Of a stretch of DNA of 36,966 bases, positions 1 to 7,714 are shown piece by piece. How positions within the stretch are numbered: position 1 is the first letter of the stretch; each line of letters opens with the position of its first letter. Source of the DNA: Flavobacterium noncentrifugens (GTDB lineage Bacteria; Bacteroidota; Bacteroidia; Flavobacteriales; Flavobacteriaceae). The DNA lies in contig NZ_FNEZ01000003.1 of the NCBI RefSeq assembly GCF_900100375.1, positions 182,605 to 219,570 of the forward strand, written 5' to 3'. The notes beneath the pieces were generated by a model. The model was not told the DNA's origin. It searched no databases and was given only the letters and a program-made list of their open reading frames with translations. A program made the translations under genes and the position numbers.

Positions 1-1346
1 CATCCTGAAGCGTTGGTGGTAACATGGGTATACGTTCCGCCCGTTGTGTAAGTCGTTCCATTGTCAGCCCAGGTATAACTGTCACAGGCGGTTTCTGAGG
101 TAGTCGTTGTTGTACTATGGTTGATCGTTAAATGCAACTCATTATTGGTAGCCGAATCGATATAGGTTCCGCTAGTGATGTACGTAGTTCCCGTATCTGC
201 CCAGGTATAGCTGTCACATGCGGTCTCCGTTACGCTCGTATTTCCCGGACAGGTAATGAATGTCGGCACCTGTAATCGCACCGTAAGCCCATCACCCAAT
301 TGTGAGAAATTATTATAGCCCCAAGCCCAGAATGAACCATCATTTTTTATCGCTCCGGCGAATAATGAACTGGTACCTACTGAAATGGTTTGCCAGTCAT
401 TTTGAGTACCAATTTGGGTAGGAACCAATACATCCTCATTGCTTGCGCCTAAGCCTAATTGATAGTATGTACCTTGTCCCCAAGACCATATCGTACCGTC
501 GGTTTTCCTGCCAATGCTGAAGAAAAACCCTGCTTTGGCGCTTTGCCAGTTGGTTTCCGTTCCCACTTGTGCAGGTATTAGATTTCCACTAGCGGTACCG
601 TTGCCTAATTGTCCCCGACCGTTCGTTCCCCATGCCCAAAGCGTTCCATCTGTTTTTACGGCTAAGGTATGGCTTACACCACGGCTTACGCTCTTCCAAT
701 TGGTGTCTGTTCCAAGCTGAACAGGTGAATATTTATCGGCGGTCGTACCGTTACCAACCTGACTGCCTTCTCCCCAACCCCACAGTGTACCGTCGGTTTT
801 TACGGCGATGGTGACATTGTTGCCGGCGGAAACGCTTTGCCAGCCCGTTCCGATCAATCGGGGAGTGTGTCTGTTGCTAGTGCTACCATCACCCAATTGG
901 CCATGATCGTTGAGTCCCCAGGCATATAGGCTTCCATCATTCGTAATGGCCACCGTATGATCATATCCCGCAGCGACACTAGACCAGATATTGTTTGAGG
1001 ATACTTGTGTTGGGATGGTTTTGTTAGTGGTATTACTAAGCCCTAATTGGCCGCTGGCATTATAGCCCCACGTCCAGAGCGACCCATCTGCTTTAATCGC
1101 AGCTGTATGGAACTGCCCGCCTTCTATGCTTTGCCAGTTTGAGGCAGTACCGACCTGAGTTTTTACTGCGGTGTTGACAACATTGCCGATTCCCAATTGG
1201 CCGTAGTTGTTTCTACCCCATGCCCAAAGCGTTCCGTCTGCTTTAATCATGAAAGTGCAGGATGATCCTGCACCGGCGTTTTGAACACATTGTGCTGAAA
1301 ACTGCAGGCTTATAGACAGTAATAAAATTGTAATTATTCTTTTCAT
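1..1346 (-). CDS. Secreted RCC1-repeat protein, 5' part (runs off left edge)
   Basis: The frame is open from ATG at 1346 down to base 1, so only the N-terminal 448 residues are visible. It starts with a signal peptide (MKRIITILLLSISLQFSAQ, cut near residue 19). Seven RCC1-type repeats follow, each with a core like DGTLWAWGxNxxGQLGxG and a TNWxSV..G..HT segment about 50 residues apart, enough for a seven-bladed beta-propeller. From about base 255 downward the protein changes to a different repeat of about 42 residues containing TACDSYTWA, seen twice, a type common in long Flavobacterium surface proteins. It is probably exported by T9SS, with the sorting domain beyond the edge (inference). The ligand is unknown. 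A promoter with good consensus lies about 100 bp upstream of the start. Confidence 0.9.
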   Translation of the reverse strand, partial: MKRIITILLLSISLQFSAQCVQNAGAGSSCTFMIKADGTLWAWGRNNYGQLGIGNVVNTAVKTQVGTASNWQSIEGGQFHTAAIKADGSLWTWGYNASGQLGLSNTTNKTIPTQVSSNNIWSSVAAGYDHTVAITNDGSLYAWGLNDHGQLGDGSTSNRHTPRLIGTGWQSVSAGNNVTIAVKTDGTLWGWGEGSQVGNGTTADKYSPVQLGTDTNWKSVSRGVSHTLAVKTDGTLWAWGTNGRGQLGNGTASGNLIPAQVGTETNWQSAKAGFFFSIGRKTDGTIWSWGQGTYYQLGLGASNEDVLVPTQIGTQNDWQTISVGTSSLFAGAIKNDGSFWAWGYNNFSQLGDGLTVRLQVPTFITCPGNTSVTETACDSYTWADTGTTYITSGTYIDSATNNELHLTINHSTTTTTSETACDSYTWADNGTTYTTGGTYTHVTTNASG

Positions 1347-1447
1347 ATTTGTTATTGTGGTTTAATATAGTTTATGGTTTACATTAATGTTTGGAAATTA
1401 ACAACAGTTGCCTGATAAGTGCTTTGTGATTTATAAATTTTCGATGG

Positions 1448-1478
1448 CAAAAATATAAAGCATTTTGCGGGTTCCAAA
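1448..1478 (-). promoter_or_regulatory. Bacteroidota-type promoter of the RCC1 gene
   Basis: On the minus strand, TTTG (1478-1475) is followed after 19 nt by TATTTTTG (1455-1448). This matches the Bacteroidota TTTG-N19-TAnnTTTG consensus. It implies an untranslated leader of about 95-100 nt before the ATG at 1346. Confidence 0.6.
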
Positions 1479-2087
1479 GAAGCTGAAAGAAAATTGTCGA
1501 TAAGTTTACTATTTCACATTTTCATTGAACATCTTCTAAACATGTACGCGCCTTTGGCATATTCACCTACTTCGACTAATGGGCATCATAACTAATAAAA
1601 AAAATCAGGTTTCATGGAGTACTGGTTTTAAGTGAATAGTGTTTCCCGCTCAGTTAACATCAATGAATCGCAATTCCGTGTAGCGTTTTTAAGACGACCG
1701 TAACATTAGAACTGACAATTACAGATGCAAATCACAAAATCACACCACTACGGTACAATAATAATTAAAAGGCATGAAAAAATTTGGGCCAATGAACTAA
1801 CGCGGCTCATAAGCGGATTACCGTAAATTATTTCAGGATAATCGAGATATGTCTAAAAAACCTGTGTTTCGACATAGCCGAGGTATATTTGCTTCCCTGA
1901 TTGAGTTGGTTATTTCAGGCCTCCCGTATTTGTCAATTCCCTTTTTCAATACTTCAAGCAACATTTAGTTTCCATGCTATTATTGAGCCACAGCTTTTAC
2001 GCAATCAGTAGTTCCTTTTGAACTTAAAAATTATGAGATATGATTTAAAGCATTCCAAAATGGGTGAGCCATTTGTTTGGCAACACC
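1479..2087. other. Gene-poor stretch with decayed short frames
   Basis: No convincing gene is seen here. There are only short frames, such as a 33-residue frame at 1725-1826 and a frame at 1850 starting MSKKPVF, neither recognised. Together with the fragments at 2088-2595 the stretch looks like a deletion-prone graveyard of genes. Confidence 0.5.
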
Positions 2088-2231
2088 ATGCGGCCCAACG
2101 CACAAGTTTTAGAAGTGCATGACATCAGTCCGCAAATTAAAAAAATCCGTTTCCGGGGCGACCTGTCAAAATGGGATTTCCAAACAGGCTATGCAAGCGT
2201 AATACGCGTGAGCGAATGTTCCAAATTTTGA
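2088..2231 (+). pseudogene. Siderophore-interacting protein, N-terminal fragment
   Basis: A 47-residue frame starts MRPNAQVLEVHDISPQIKKI and continues with RFRGDLSKWDF and YASVIRVS. This resembles the first strands of the FAD-binding domain of siderophore-interacting proteins (SIP/ViuB family), where the residues before the FAD-binding RxYT motif follow directly. The frame stops just before that motif, and the downstream DNA is unrelated. Complete members are about 230-280 residues, so this is a truncated, non-functional remnant. The family assignment rests on a short stretch and my memory of the family. Confidence 0.5.
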
Positions 2232-2595
2232 TCACTTTTGTTTTGCTGTCAATTATATTCGCTACATACAGACACCAACTAAAAAATTACCGTTTGCATT
2301 TGGTTATTATCTAAATAATTCTGAATCGAATACACCATATTTTCTAACCAATGGCTTTGTAAAAGTCTATGCTTCAAAAAATGACAAAGAATATAATCCT
2401 GTAAATGTCCTCAACCAAAATAATGAAACCCATTTATATGATTTTGGAGGAAGAATATCAAAATTATCAATTATTGAGGAACCATTTGAAATTCCAACTT
2501 TTGATATTAATGATTACAATCACATTTTAAATATCATTCCCGCGCTTAAAGAGAACAAACTCTGGTGGAAAATCTGGCAAACGACGATCGGCTAA
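2212..2595 (+). pseudogene. C-terminal fragment of an unrecognised protein
   Basis: This is an open frame of 127 codons without an ATG near its beginning, following a stop at 2209-2211. Its composition is protein-like: KLPFAFGYYLNNSESN, then FLTNGFVKVYASKN, then a Trp/Lys-rich end (LWWKIWQTTIG). It probably belongs to a gene whose 5' half was lost at the junction with the siderophore-interacting protein fragment. I do not recognise the family. The end of the frame abuts the duplicated DUF2805 segment. Confidence 0.4.
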
Positions 2596-2726
2596 TCGCT
2601 GTTTCGCAAAGAATGTTTATATTAGTCAGAGAAATCCAGCTCGCTTGCGTCGAATTCGACTACTCGCAAAAAGTTGGTGGAAGATGGCGAAAAATGAGTG
2701 AAGAATTCAAATCTAAATTTTATAAA

Positions 2727-3005
2727 ATGAGAACGTTCAGCATTGAAGAAATTGACAGGATTATAGAAATGGCTTGGGAAGATCGAACACCATTTGATAT
2801 TATAAAATTACAGTTTAACCTATCTCAAGGTGATGTTGAAAAGCTAATGAGAAAAGAATTGAAACATTCAAGTTTTAAAAGATGGCGAAAAAGGGTTTCT
2901 TCGGGTGTCGGAGTCAAACATTTGTGCAAGGCAAATGAAAATATGTTGCGATTTAAATGTACCAGACAACGAATGATCAGCAACAATAAAATATCAAAGA
3001 GATAG
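2727..3005 (+). CDS. DUF2805 / TIGR03643 family protein, copy A
   Basis: This is a 92-residue protein matching the small DUF2805 (TIGR03643) family: IDRIIEMAWEDRTPF, then LMRKELKHSSFKRWRKRV, then KHL and a basic end RFKCTRQR..NNKISKR. The frame is open 54 codons further upstream to 2565, but I place the start at the ATG of MRTFSIEEI (2727). That is where the second copy at 9203 starts and where family similarity begins. The function is unknown. In other genomes this family often sits beside a DUF2256 protein and a cryptochrome/photolyase relative; here the DUF2256 gene follows after 14 nt but no photolyase is present. It differs from copy B at only three residues. Confidence 0.85.
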   Translation: MRTFSIEEIDRIIEMAWEDRTPFDIIKLQFNLSQGDVEKLMRKELKHSSFKRWRKRVSSGVGVKHLCKANENMLRFKCTRQRMISNNKISKR

Positions 3006-3019
3006 CGGTTCAAAAAGAA

Positions 3020-3166
3020 ATGAAGAAAGCGAATCTTCCATATAAAATCTGTCCAATATGCAAATTTAGATTCTCATCGCGTAAAATGTGGGCGAAGAAC
3101 TGGGATGAAGTCAAGTACTGTAGCGAAAAATGTCGAAGCAATAAAAGTAAAGTTAAGGAAATATAA
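3020..3166 (+). CDS. DUF2256 family small zinc-ribbon-like protein, copy A
   Basis: This 48-residue protein has the DUF2256 signature: ICPICKFRF, a basic Trp-containing middle (KMWAKNWDEVKYC) and SEKCRSNK. The four cysteines in two CxxC-type knuckles suggest a bound zinc ion. The gene follows the DUF2805 gene by 14 nt, the usual pairing. Compared with copy B (FSWRKKW), this copy reads FSSRKMW, losing one of the conserved tryptophans, so it may be the degenerating member of the pair. The biochemical role of the family is not established. Confidence 0.8.
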   Translation: MKKANLPYKICPICKFRFSSRKMWAKNWDEVKYCSEKCRSNKSKVKEI

Positions 3167-3328
3167 AATCACCTTTTCAACCAGCCACAGCTGCTAACCC
3201 GGAACTGTGCTCAGAAACAAACGTTTTAACTCATTTTTTATCATTGGCAGAATGCTTCTATAACCCGCATCATAGATGGTTTCTTGCTTTGCCTTTGTTT
3301 GTATTTAAGTTAACAGAAAGCCAAAATA

Positions 3329-3808
3329 ATGATCGTTAAAAAGAAAATATTCGTTTATTCAATCGCTTCAATAGTATTCATTTTACTGATACTTTCTTGC
3401 ATTTTACTTTTAATAAAAAACAAAAATTTTGAACAGCAGAATTCCTTCAATTTAGGTTTACCTTCAAAAAATTTCTATCAAGACAATTATAATTGTTCCC
3501 TTGACAAAATTCTAAGTTTCAGGAATTTTAAATCTTACGAATTAACTAACACTATTAAGCACGATGAATTCATATTTACGCAACTTCGATCAAATATTAG
3601 AAACATCGTTCGTAATAAAGATTCAAAAAATGGAATCCACGTGAAATTCAATACTAAAACTCAGTATGGCGATGTGGTTCGAATATTAGATATTTGTGAA
3701 ATTGAAAAAGTTCCGACGTACATCCTAAATGAATATGATGTTTGGATCATGGCTGGTTCAAATAAAGAACTTATTAAAAATTGCCCGCAAAAAAAATCAA
3801 AAAATTAA
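3329..3808 (+). CDS. ExbD/TolR-like single-pass membrane protein
   Basis: This 159-residue protein has a basic N-terminus, one membrane helix (about residues 7-29) and a periplasmic part. Near residues 104-130 it reads HVKFNTKTQYGDVVRILD, followed by a beta-strand-like segment. That resembles the ExbD/TolR periplasmic fold, where a Tyr-Gly-Asp-Val-Val motif precedes a helix. The helix lacks the aspartate used for proton coupling in real ExbD/TolR. No ExbB/TolQ partner lies next to it, so it is unlikely to be a working energy transducer. It could instead be an unrelated small envelope protein. Preceding and following genes appear separately transcribed. Confidence 0.5.
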   Translation: MIVKKKIFVYSIASIVFILLILSCILLLIKNKNFEQQNSFNLGLPSKNFYQDNYNCSLDKILSFRNFKSYELTNTIKHDEFIFTQLRSNIRNIVRNKDSKNGIHVKFNTKTQYGDVVRILDICEIEKVPTYILNEYDVWIMAGSNKELIKNCPQKKSKN

Positions 3809-3856
3809 TAACCGCCTGCCAGCAAATGCGTTTTGTTTTCAGTTGCCTGAAGATAC

Positions 3857-3919
3857 TGTTTATCCGTAAAAGAAAATTCAGCTCGCTTAGTTGCGAATTC
3901 GCAGACAAAACGTTGGCTG
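3857..3919. repeat. Intergenic repeat motif with GCGAATTCGC palindrome
   Basis: The stretch contains CAGCTCGCTT, then the perfect 10-bp palindrome GCGAATTCGC and AAAACGTTGGCTG. A diverged copy lies at 2615-2680 (CAGCTCGCTT, GTCGAATTCGAC, CGCAAAAAGTTGGTGG). A shorter one lies at 9133-9158 (ATTCGCTTAATCGCAAACGCTGGCGG is its extent). All three sit in non-coding or decayed DNA between unrelated small gene units of the accessory region. This suggests a repeated junction element of unknown function. Confidence 0.5.
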
Positions 3920-4090
3920 TATACTGCCAATAAACGGATGCATTCAGGAACTTCCCTTATAAGATAAGTTTAATGAATCACCCATTTTAAAACTTCGGTT
4001 TTGCAGATGAAATCACTTAGTTTGCATATTAATTTTGCTGCAAAAGAAATAAACCAAGACTTTTGAATCAATTTATTATAAAATCTACTC

Positions 4091-5128
4091 ATGAGAAAGT
4101 CGGTAATTTTAGTTATTCATATTGGATTTTGGATTTCTTATCTTTTATTGCTGTTTATTATTGTTAAAGCGGCAACTCAAGGGTTTTCTTCGGATTTCAA
4201 TTTTGTGTATATCATTAAATTAGGAATTCCATTTGTCATATTTCCCTCTTTCAGTGTATTTTACATATCTTATTTTTTTTTATTCCCAAAGTATATTCAA
4301 ACAAGAAAAATAGCGCTTTCCTTTTTTTTCGGTTCGCTTATTTCAGTCGGCTCCGCAATTGTCGCAAGTTTGCTGATCAATTTATTATTTGGAACAAAAA
4401 TGATGTTTAAAGGCGGCTACAGCAGTTATATTGAAGAAACTGTTTCAATAGCTCTTATTGGTTTTGCTGCCGGTATTATGAGCATCATAATTAAAGGTTT
4501 CATAACCTGGTATGATGAAATAAAAGTAAAAGAAGAACTGAACTTCAAAAACCATCAAATTGAGCTGGCCTTGGTAAAATCGCAATTGGATCCTCATTTT
4601 TTATTCAATACCATCAACAACATTGATGTGTTGATCCTTAAATCTCCTGAACTTGCTTCCGAATATTTAAATAAATTATCAGACATTCTCAGATTCATGT
4701 TGTTTGAAACCAAAACCGAAAAAATAGCTTTATCCAAAGAGATTGCATATATCGAAAAATACATTGCGTTACAAAAAATAAGAACTTCGAATGCCCATTT
4801 TGTGAATTTTACAGTAAATGGAGCAACCTCCAATCAAAAAATACCGTCGATGCTGATCATTCCATTTATTGAAAACGCGTTCAAACATGTAAGCAATAAA
4901 AAAACAGAAAACGCCATTATAATTTCATTGTTGGTTGAAGGCAAAACAATTGTTTTTGAATGTGAAAACAAGTATAACGAAAATGGCAAACCGACACTGG
5001 AAAGCAATGGTTTAGGGAATGAATTGATCGCAAAAAGAATTGAACTTTTATATCCAAAAAAACATACTTTAGCCATAACAAATCAAAAAAACACTTACAA
5101 AGTAAAACTCGTTTTATCTAATGATTAA
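4091..5128 (+). CDS. LytS/YehU-family sensor histidine kinase
   Basis: This 345-residue protein has four membrane helices (about residues 6-27, 41-63, 74-98 and 117-138), a short linker, and the His_kinase domain with SQLDPHFLFNTINNID. The phospho-accepting histidine is H169. The C-terminal ATPase shows the N-box IPFIENAFKHV and a short GLG motif (SNGLGNELIAKRIELLY). It has no recognisable sensory domain outside the membrane region. It overlaps the downstream LytTR regulator by 8 bp, so the two are translationally coupled and form a two-component system. A TAATTTTG box at 4030-4037 could be its -7 element, but no TTTG lies at the right distance. Confidence 0.93.
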   Translation: MRKSVILVIHIGFWISYLLLLFIIVKAATQGFSSDFNFVYIIKLGIPFVIFPSFSVFYISYFFLFPKYIQTRKIALSFFFGSLISVGSAIVASLLINLLFGTKMMFKGGYSSYIEETVSIALIGFAAGIMSIIIKGFITWYDEIKVKEELNFKNHQIELALVKSQLDPHFLFNTINNIDVLILKSPELASEYLNKLSDILRFMLFETKTEKIALSKEIAYIEKYIALQKIRTSNAHFVNFTVNGATSNQKIPSMLIIPFIENAFKHVSNKKTENAIIISLLVEGKTIVFECENKYNENGKPTLESNGLGNELIAKRIELLYPKKHTLAITNQKNTYKVKLVLSND

Positions 5129-5810
5129 ATTTTCCTGCATTATCATTGAAGACGAACCTTTAGCTCTCGAAAGAACGAAGGGATTTGTTTTGAAAACACC
5201 TTTTTTAAATCTGCTGGAAACTTTTGACAACGCACTTGACGGATTGGCTTTTTTAAAAACTAACAAGTTAGACATCCTTTTTTTAGACATCAATATGGAT
5301 GAACTGTCAGGTATCGAATTGCTTGAAAGTACGAAATTGGATTGCCAGGTAATCATTACCACCGCTTATTCTGAATATGCTATAAAGGGTTATGAACTTA
5401 ATATTGCCGATTATTTATTAAAACCGTTTTCATTCGAACGTTTTTTACAGGCGGTCAATAAAATCCAAAGCCATAAAACGGCTCGTTCCAATGAATCAGA
5501 TTCCAATCTTATTTTTATAAAAACGGAAAACCGATTGGAAAAAATCAATATCGATGAGATCTTGTTTATTGAAGGAATGAGAGACTACAGACGAATCCAT
5601 ACGATCAATAAAAGAATTATGACGCTCCAAAACTTCGCTGAACTGGAACTGCTTCTTCCTGCAAAGCTGGTCTGCAGGGTTCATAAATCATTCATGGTTT
5701 CCATCAGCAAAATCGATGAAATTGAAAGAAGCAGGATTAAAATTTTAAAACATATTATTCCCATTTCCGAAACCTACAGGAATCATTTCTTTTCACAAAT
5801 TAATTTATAA
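5121..5810 (+). CDS. LytTR-family response regulator
   Basis: This 229-residue protein has a receiver domain (residues 1-120) with the acidic pair in IIIEDEP, phospho-acceptor D56 in ILFLDINM, and the conserved Thr and Lys in VIITTAYSEYA and YLLKPFSFERF. A LytTR DNA-binding domain follows (about 130-229: IKTENRLEKI, ILFIEGMRDYRRIH, LPAKLVCRVHKSFMVSISKI). It is the cognate partner of the kinase directly upstream, with overlapping reading frames. Its target genes are not known. The nearest candidate is the serine hydrolase gene immediately downstream on the same strand. Confidence 0.95.
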   Translation: MIKFSCIIIEDEPLALERTKGFVLKTPFLNLLETFDNALDGLAFLKTNKLDILFLDINMDELSGIELLESTKLDCQVIITTAYSEYAIKGYELNIADYLLKPFSFERFLQAVNKIQSHKTARSNESDSNLIFIKTENRLEKINIDEILFIEGMRDYRRIHTINKRIMTLQNFAELELLLPAKLVCRVHKSFMVSISKIDEIERSRIKILKHIIPISETYRNHFFSQINL

Positions 5811-5931
5811 CGCATAAACTTATACCGCAATCTTTCATTTTGCAGACATAAAAGCGGCGTTTGCATAATTTAATTTCACAGCAAATTGCTTCACCCGACA
5901 TTTGTTTCATTATCAACTTAAAACGATCAAA

Positions 5932-7575
5932 ATGAAACAAATTGTAGTATTTTTTCTGGTGTTGCTTCTTTCTTCCCCGGCTAAAAGCCAAAATATTAAA
6001 AATGGTATTGAAGGTTTATTTTCAGATTGGAAAAAGAACAACAATCCTGGCGGTGTTGTGATGGTATCACACCAGAATCAAATTATTTTTTCAGAAGCTT
6101 ATGGTTTGGCCAATATTCCGTACAACATCCCTAATGATAAAGAAACGGTTTTTGGTATTGGCTCGATGTCAAAACAATTTACAGCGATGGGAATTGTGCT
6201 GTTGCAGCTCGACGGAAAACTTTCGGTTGATGATGACATTCAAAAATACCTACCCGAAATGCACCATTTTGGCAAACCAATTACCATTCGTCATTTGCTG
6301 CATCATACCAGCGGTTTAAGAAGTTCACCTGAATTATTTGGACTTGCCGGATGGCGGGATGGTGACGCAATCACGAATGAGGATGCTTACCGGTATTTAA
6401 CCAAACAAACGCATTTAAATTTTGATCCGGGTTCTGAATATATGTACACCAATTCAGGATACATTTTACTTGCAAAAATTATCGAAAACATTACCAAACA
6501 AGATTTTAAAAGCTGGATGAAAGAAAAAATATTCCAACCGCTTCACATGAATGCTACTTTTATTGAAGAAGATTATTCGAAAATAATGACCAAAATCGCA
6601 TCTTCTTATACTGAAATTGAGCCCGCTGTTTTTATAACTGTAGAAGACTTTGATTTAACGTATGGCGCTTCCAACGTTTATTCCACTTGCAGCGATATTT
6701 TAAAATGGTCTGAAAATTTCAGTCGGCCATCTAAAGAATGGCAACAAGCTTTTACAACGCTTCAAACTTTAGACGTATTAAATTCCGGAAAAAAAAACAA
6801 TTATGGTTTTGGCGTATTTGTGGATGATTTTATCGGAAATCACAGGGTGCAACATTCAGGTGCTATTGCTGGTTTTCGATCGATCATGTATGCTTATCCA
6901 AATGACGATCTTGAAATTGTGATACTTTCAAATTTTACAACCAATCAATTGTTTAAAATGGCAGACCAGATAAGCCAGCTTTTTTTACAAAACAAATCAG
7001 AAACAGTCTCAACAAATACCGCGTCAATCAATCCAATTAAAACCGACGCGAATAGTTTAAAAAAATACGAGGGAATGTATTGGAACGACATTGATAATTA
7101 TTCCCGTAAAATTTATTTTGAAAATGACACCTTATGGTATTCAAGAAGCAATAATAAAAAATCACCACTAATTCCCATAGCTGTAAACGAATTTCAAATG
7201 GGAGGAATAAACGAAAAATTGGTGCTGAAGTTTGAAAAAAACACCAATAAACTAAATTTGATTTCAGCTGACAATTCCGTCACAACATTTGAAAAATTTG
7301 AAGACAAAGCGCCTACCATGGAAGAGCTAAAAACCTATACAGGAAATTTTTACAGTAAAGAACTGGAAACTTCTTATAAAATATTTTTAAAGAACGGAAA
7401 ATTATATGGTTATCACAGTCGTTTTGGTGAATTTGAAATTCAGGTGCTAAAAAAAGACGTGCTAAGTTGGTCAGGACAAGCAATCTCAAAATATAAAAGA
7501 AACAAAAAAGGAGCTATTATTGGGTTGAATGTTACAATGAACAGAATTCGAAATTTATGGTTTGATAAAAAATAA
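5932..7575 (+). CDS. Secreted beta-lactamase-family serine hydrolase
   Basis: This 547-residue protein belongs to the class C beta-lactamase / PBP4* fold (PF00144). The start is placed at 5932, giving a clean signal peptide MKQIVVFFLVLLLSSPAKSQ; the frame is open 10 codons further up, but that would bury the signal. Catalytic motifs are S78-M-S-K81 (SxxK), Y172-T-N174 (YxN) and H308-S-G310 at the KTG position. The C-terminal 170 residues form an extra domain of beta-rich character, common in Bacteroidota members and probably DUF3471-like. The substrate could be a peptide, ester or cell-wall fragment; true beta-lactamase activity is not implied. It lies 120 bp downstream of the LytTR pair. Confidence 0.92.
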   Translation: MKQIVVFFLVLLLSSPAKSQNIKNGIEGLFSDWKKNNNPGGVVMVSHQNQIIFSEAYGLANIPYNIPNDKETVFGIGSMSKQFTAMGIVLLQLDGKLSVDDDIQKYLPEMHHFGKPITIRHLLHHTSGLRSSPELFGLAGWRDGDAITNEDAYRYLTKQTHLNFDPGSEYMYTNSGYILLAKIIENITKQDFKSWMKEKIFQPLHMNATFIEEDYSKIMTKIASSYTEIEPAVFITVEDFDLTYGASNVYSTCSDILKWSENFSRPSKEWQQAFTTLQTLDVLNSGKKNNYGFGVFVDDFIGNHRVQHSGAIAGFRSIMYAYPNDDLEIVILSNFTTNQLFKMADQISQLFLQNKSETVSTNTASINPIKTDANSLKKYEGMYWNDIDNYSRKIYFENDTLWYSRSNNKKSPLIPIAVNEFQMGGINEKLVLKFEKNTNKLNLISADNSVTTFEKFEDKAPTMEELKTYTGNFYSKELETSYKIFLKNGKLYGYHSRFGEFEIQVLKKDVLSWSGQAISKYKRNKKGAIIGLNVTMNRIRNLWFDKK

Positions 7576-7714
7576 GTACTCAGAGACAGCGCAACTAAGC
7601 AAATGCTAGTTTTTGGTAAGTTGAACATTTACTTTCACGAAGAAAGTCTGATGTCACCGCCGACCGCAACCATAAACCGGACAATTAAAAATCGAATGAT
7701 ACGTTAGACAAATT

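Larger units (their letters stand above)
2640..3315. repeat. Segmental duplication, copy A (DUF2805-DUF2256 module)
   Basis: This segment is highly similar to 9133-9840. The match covers the leader (shared ATTCAAATCTAAATTTTATA just before the start codon), both small genes, and the 3' flank (shared CTAACCCGGAACTGTGCT and ATCATTGGCAGAA). It ends near a shared AGATGG(T/C)TTCTTGCTT. Copy B has roughly 75 bp extra in the 3' flank. The boundaries are by eye. Confidence 0.8.

Noticed and set aside
1812..1829. Weak match to the operator (GCGG-ATTA-CCGTAAA)
   Set aside because: The left half has three mismatches and no TAnnTTTG box follows at 20 nt; the stretch is a decayed region.
2565..2726. 54-codon N-terminal extension of the DUF2805 copy A frame
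   Set aside because: The second copy starts at the internal ATG and the extension overlaps the boundary repeat and a decayed upstream frame; it has no family similarity.
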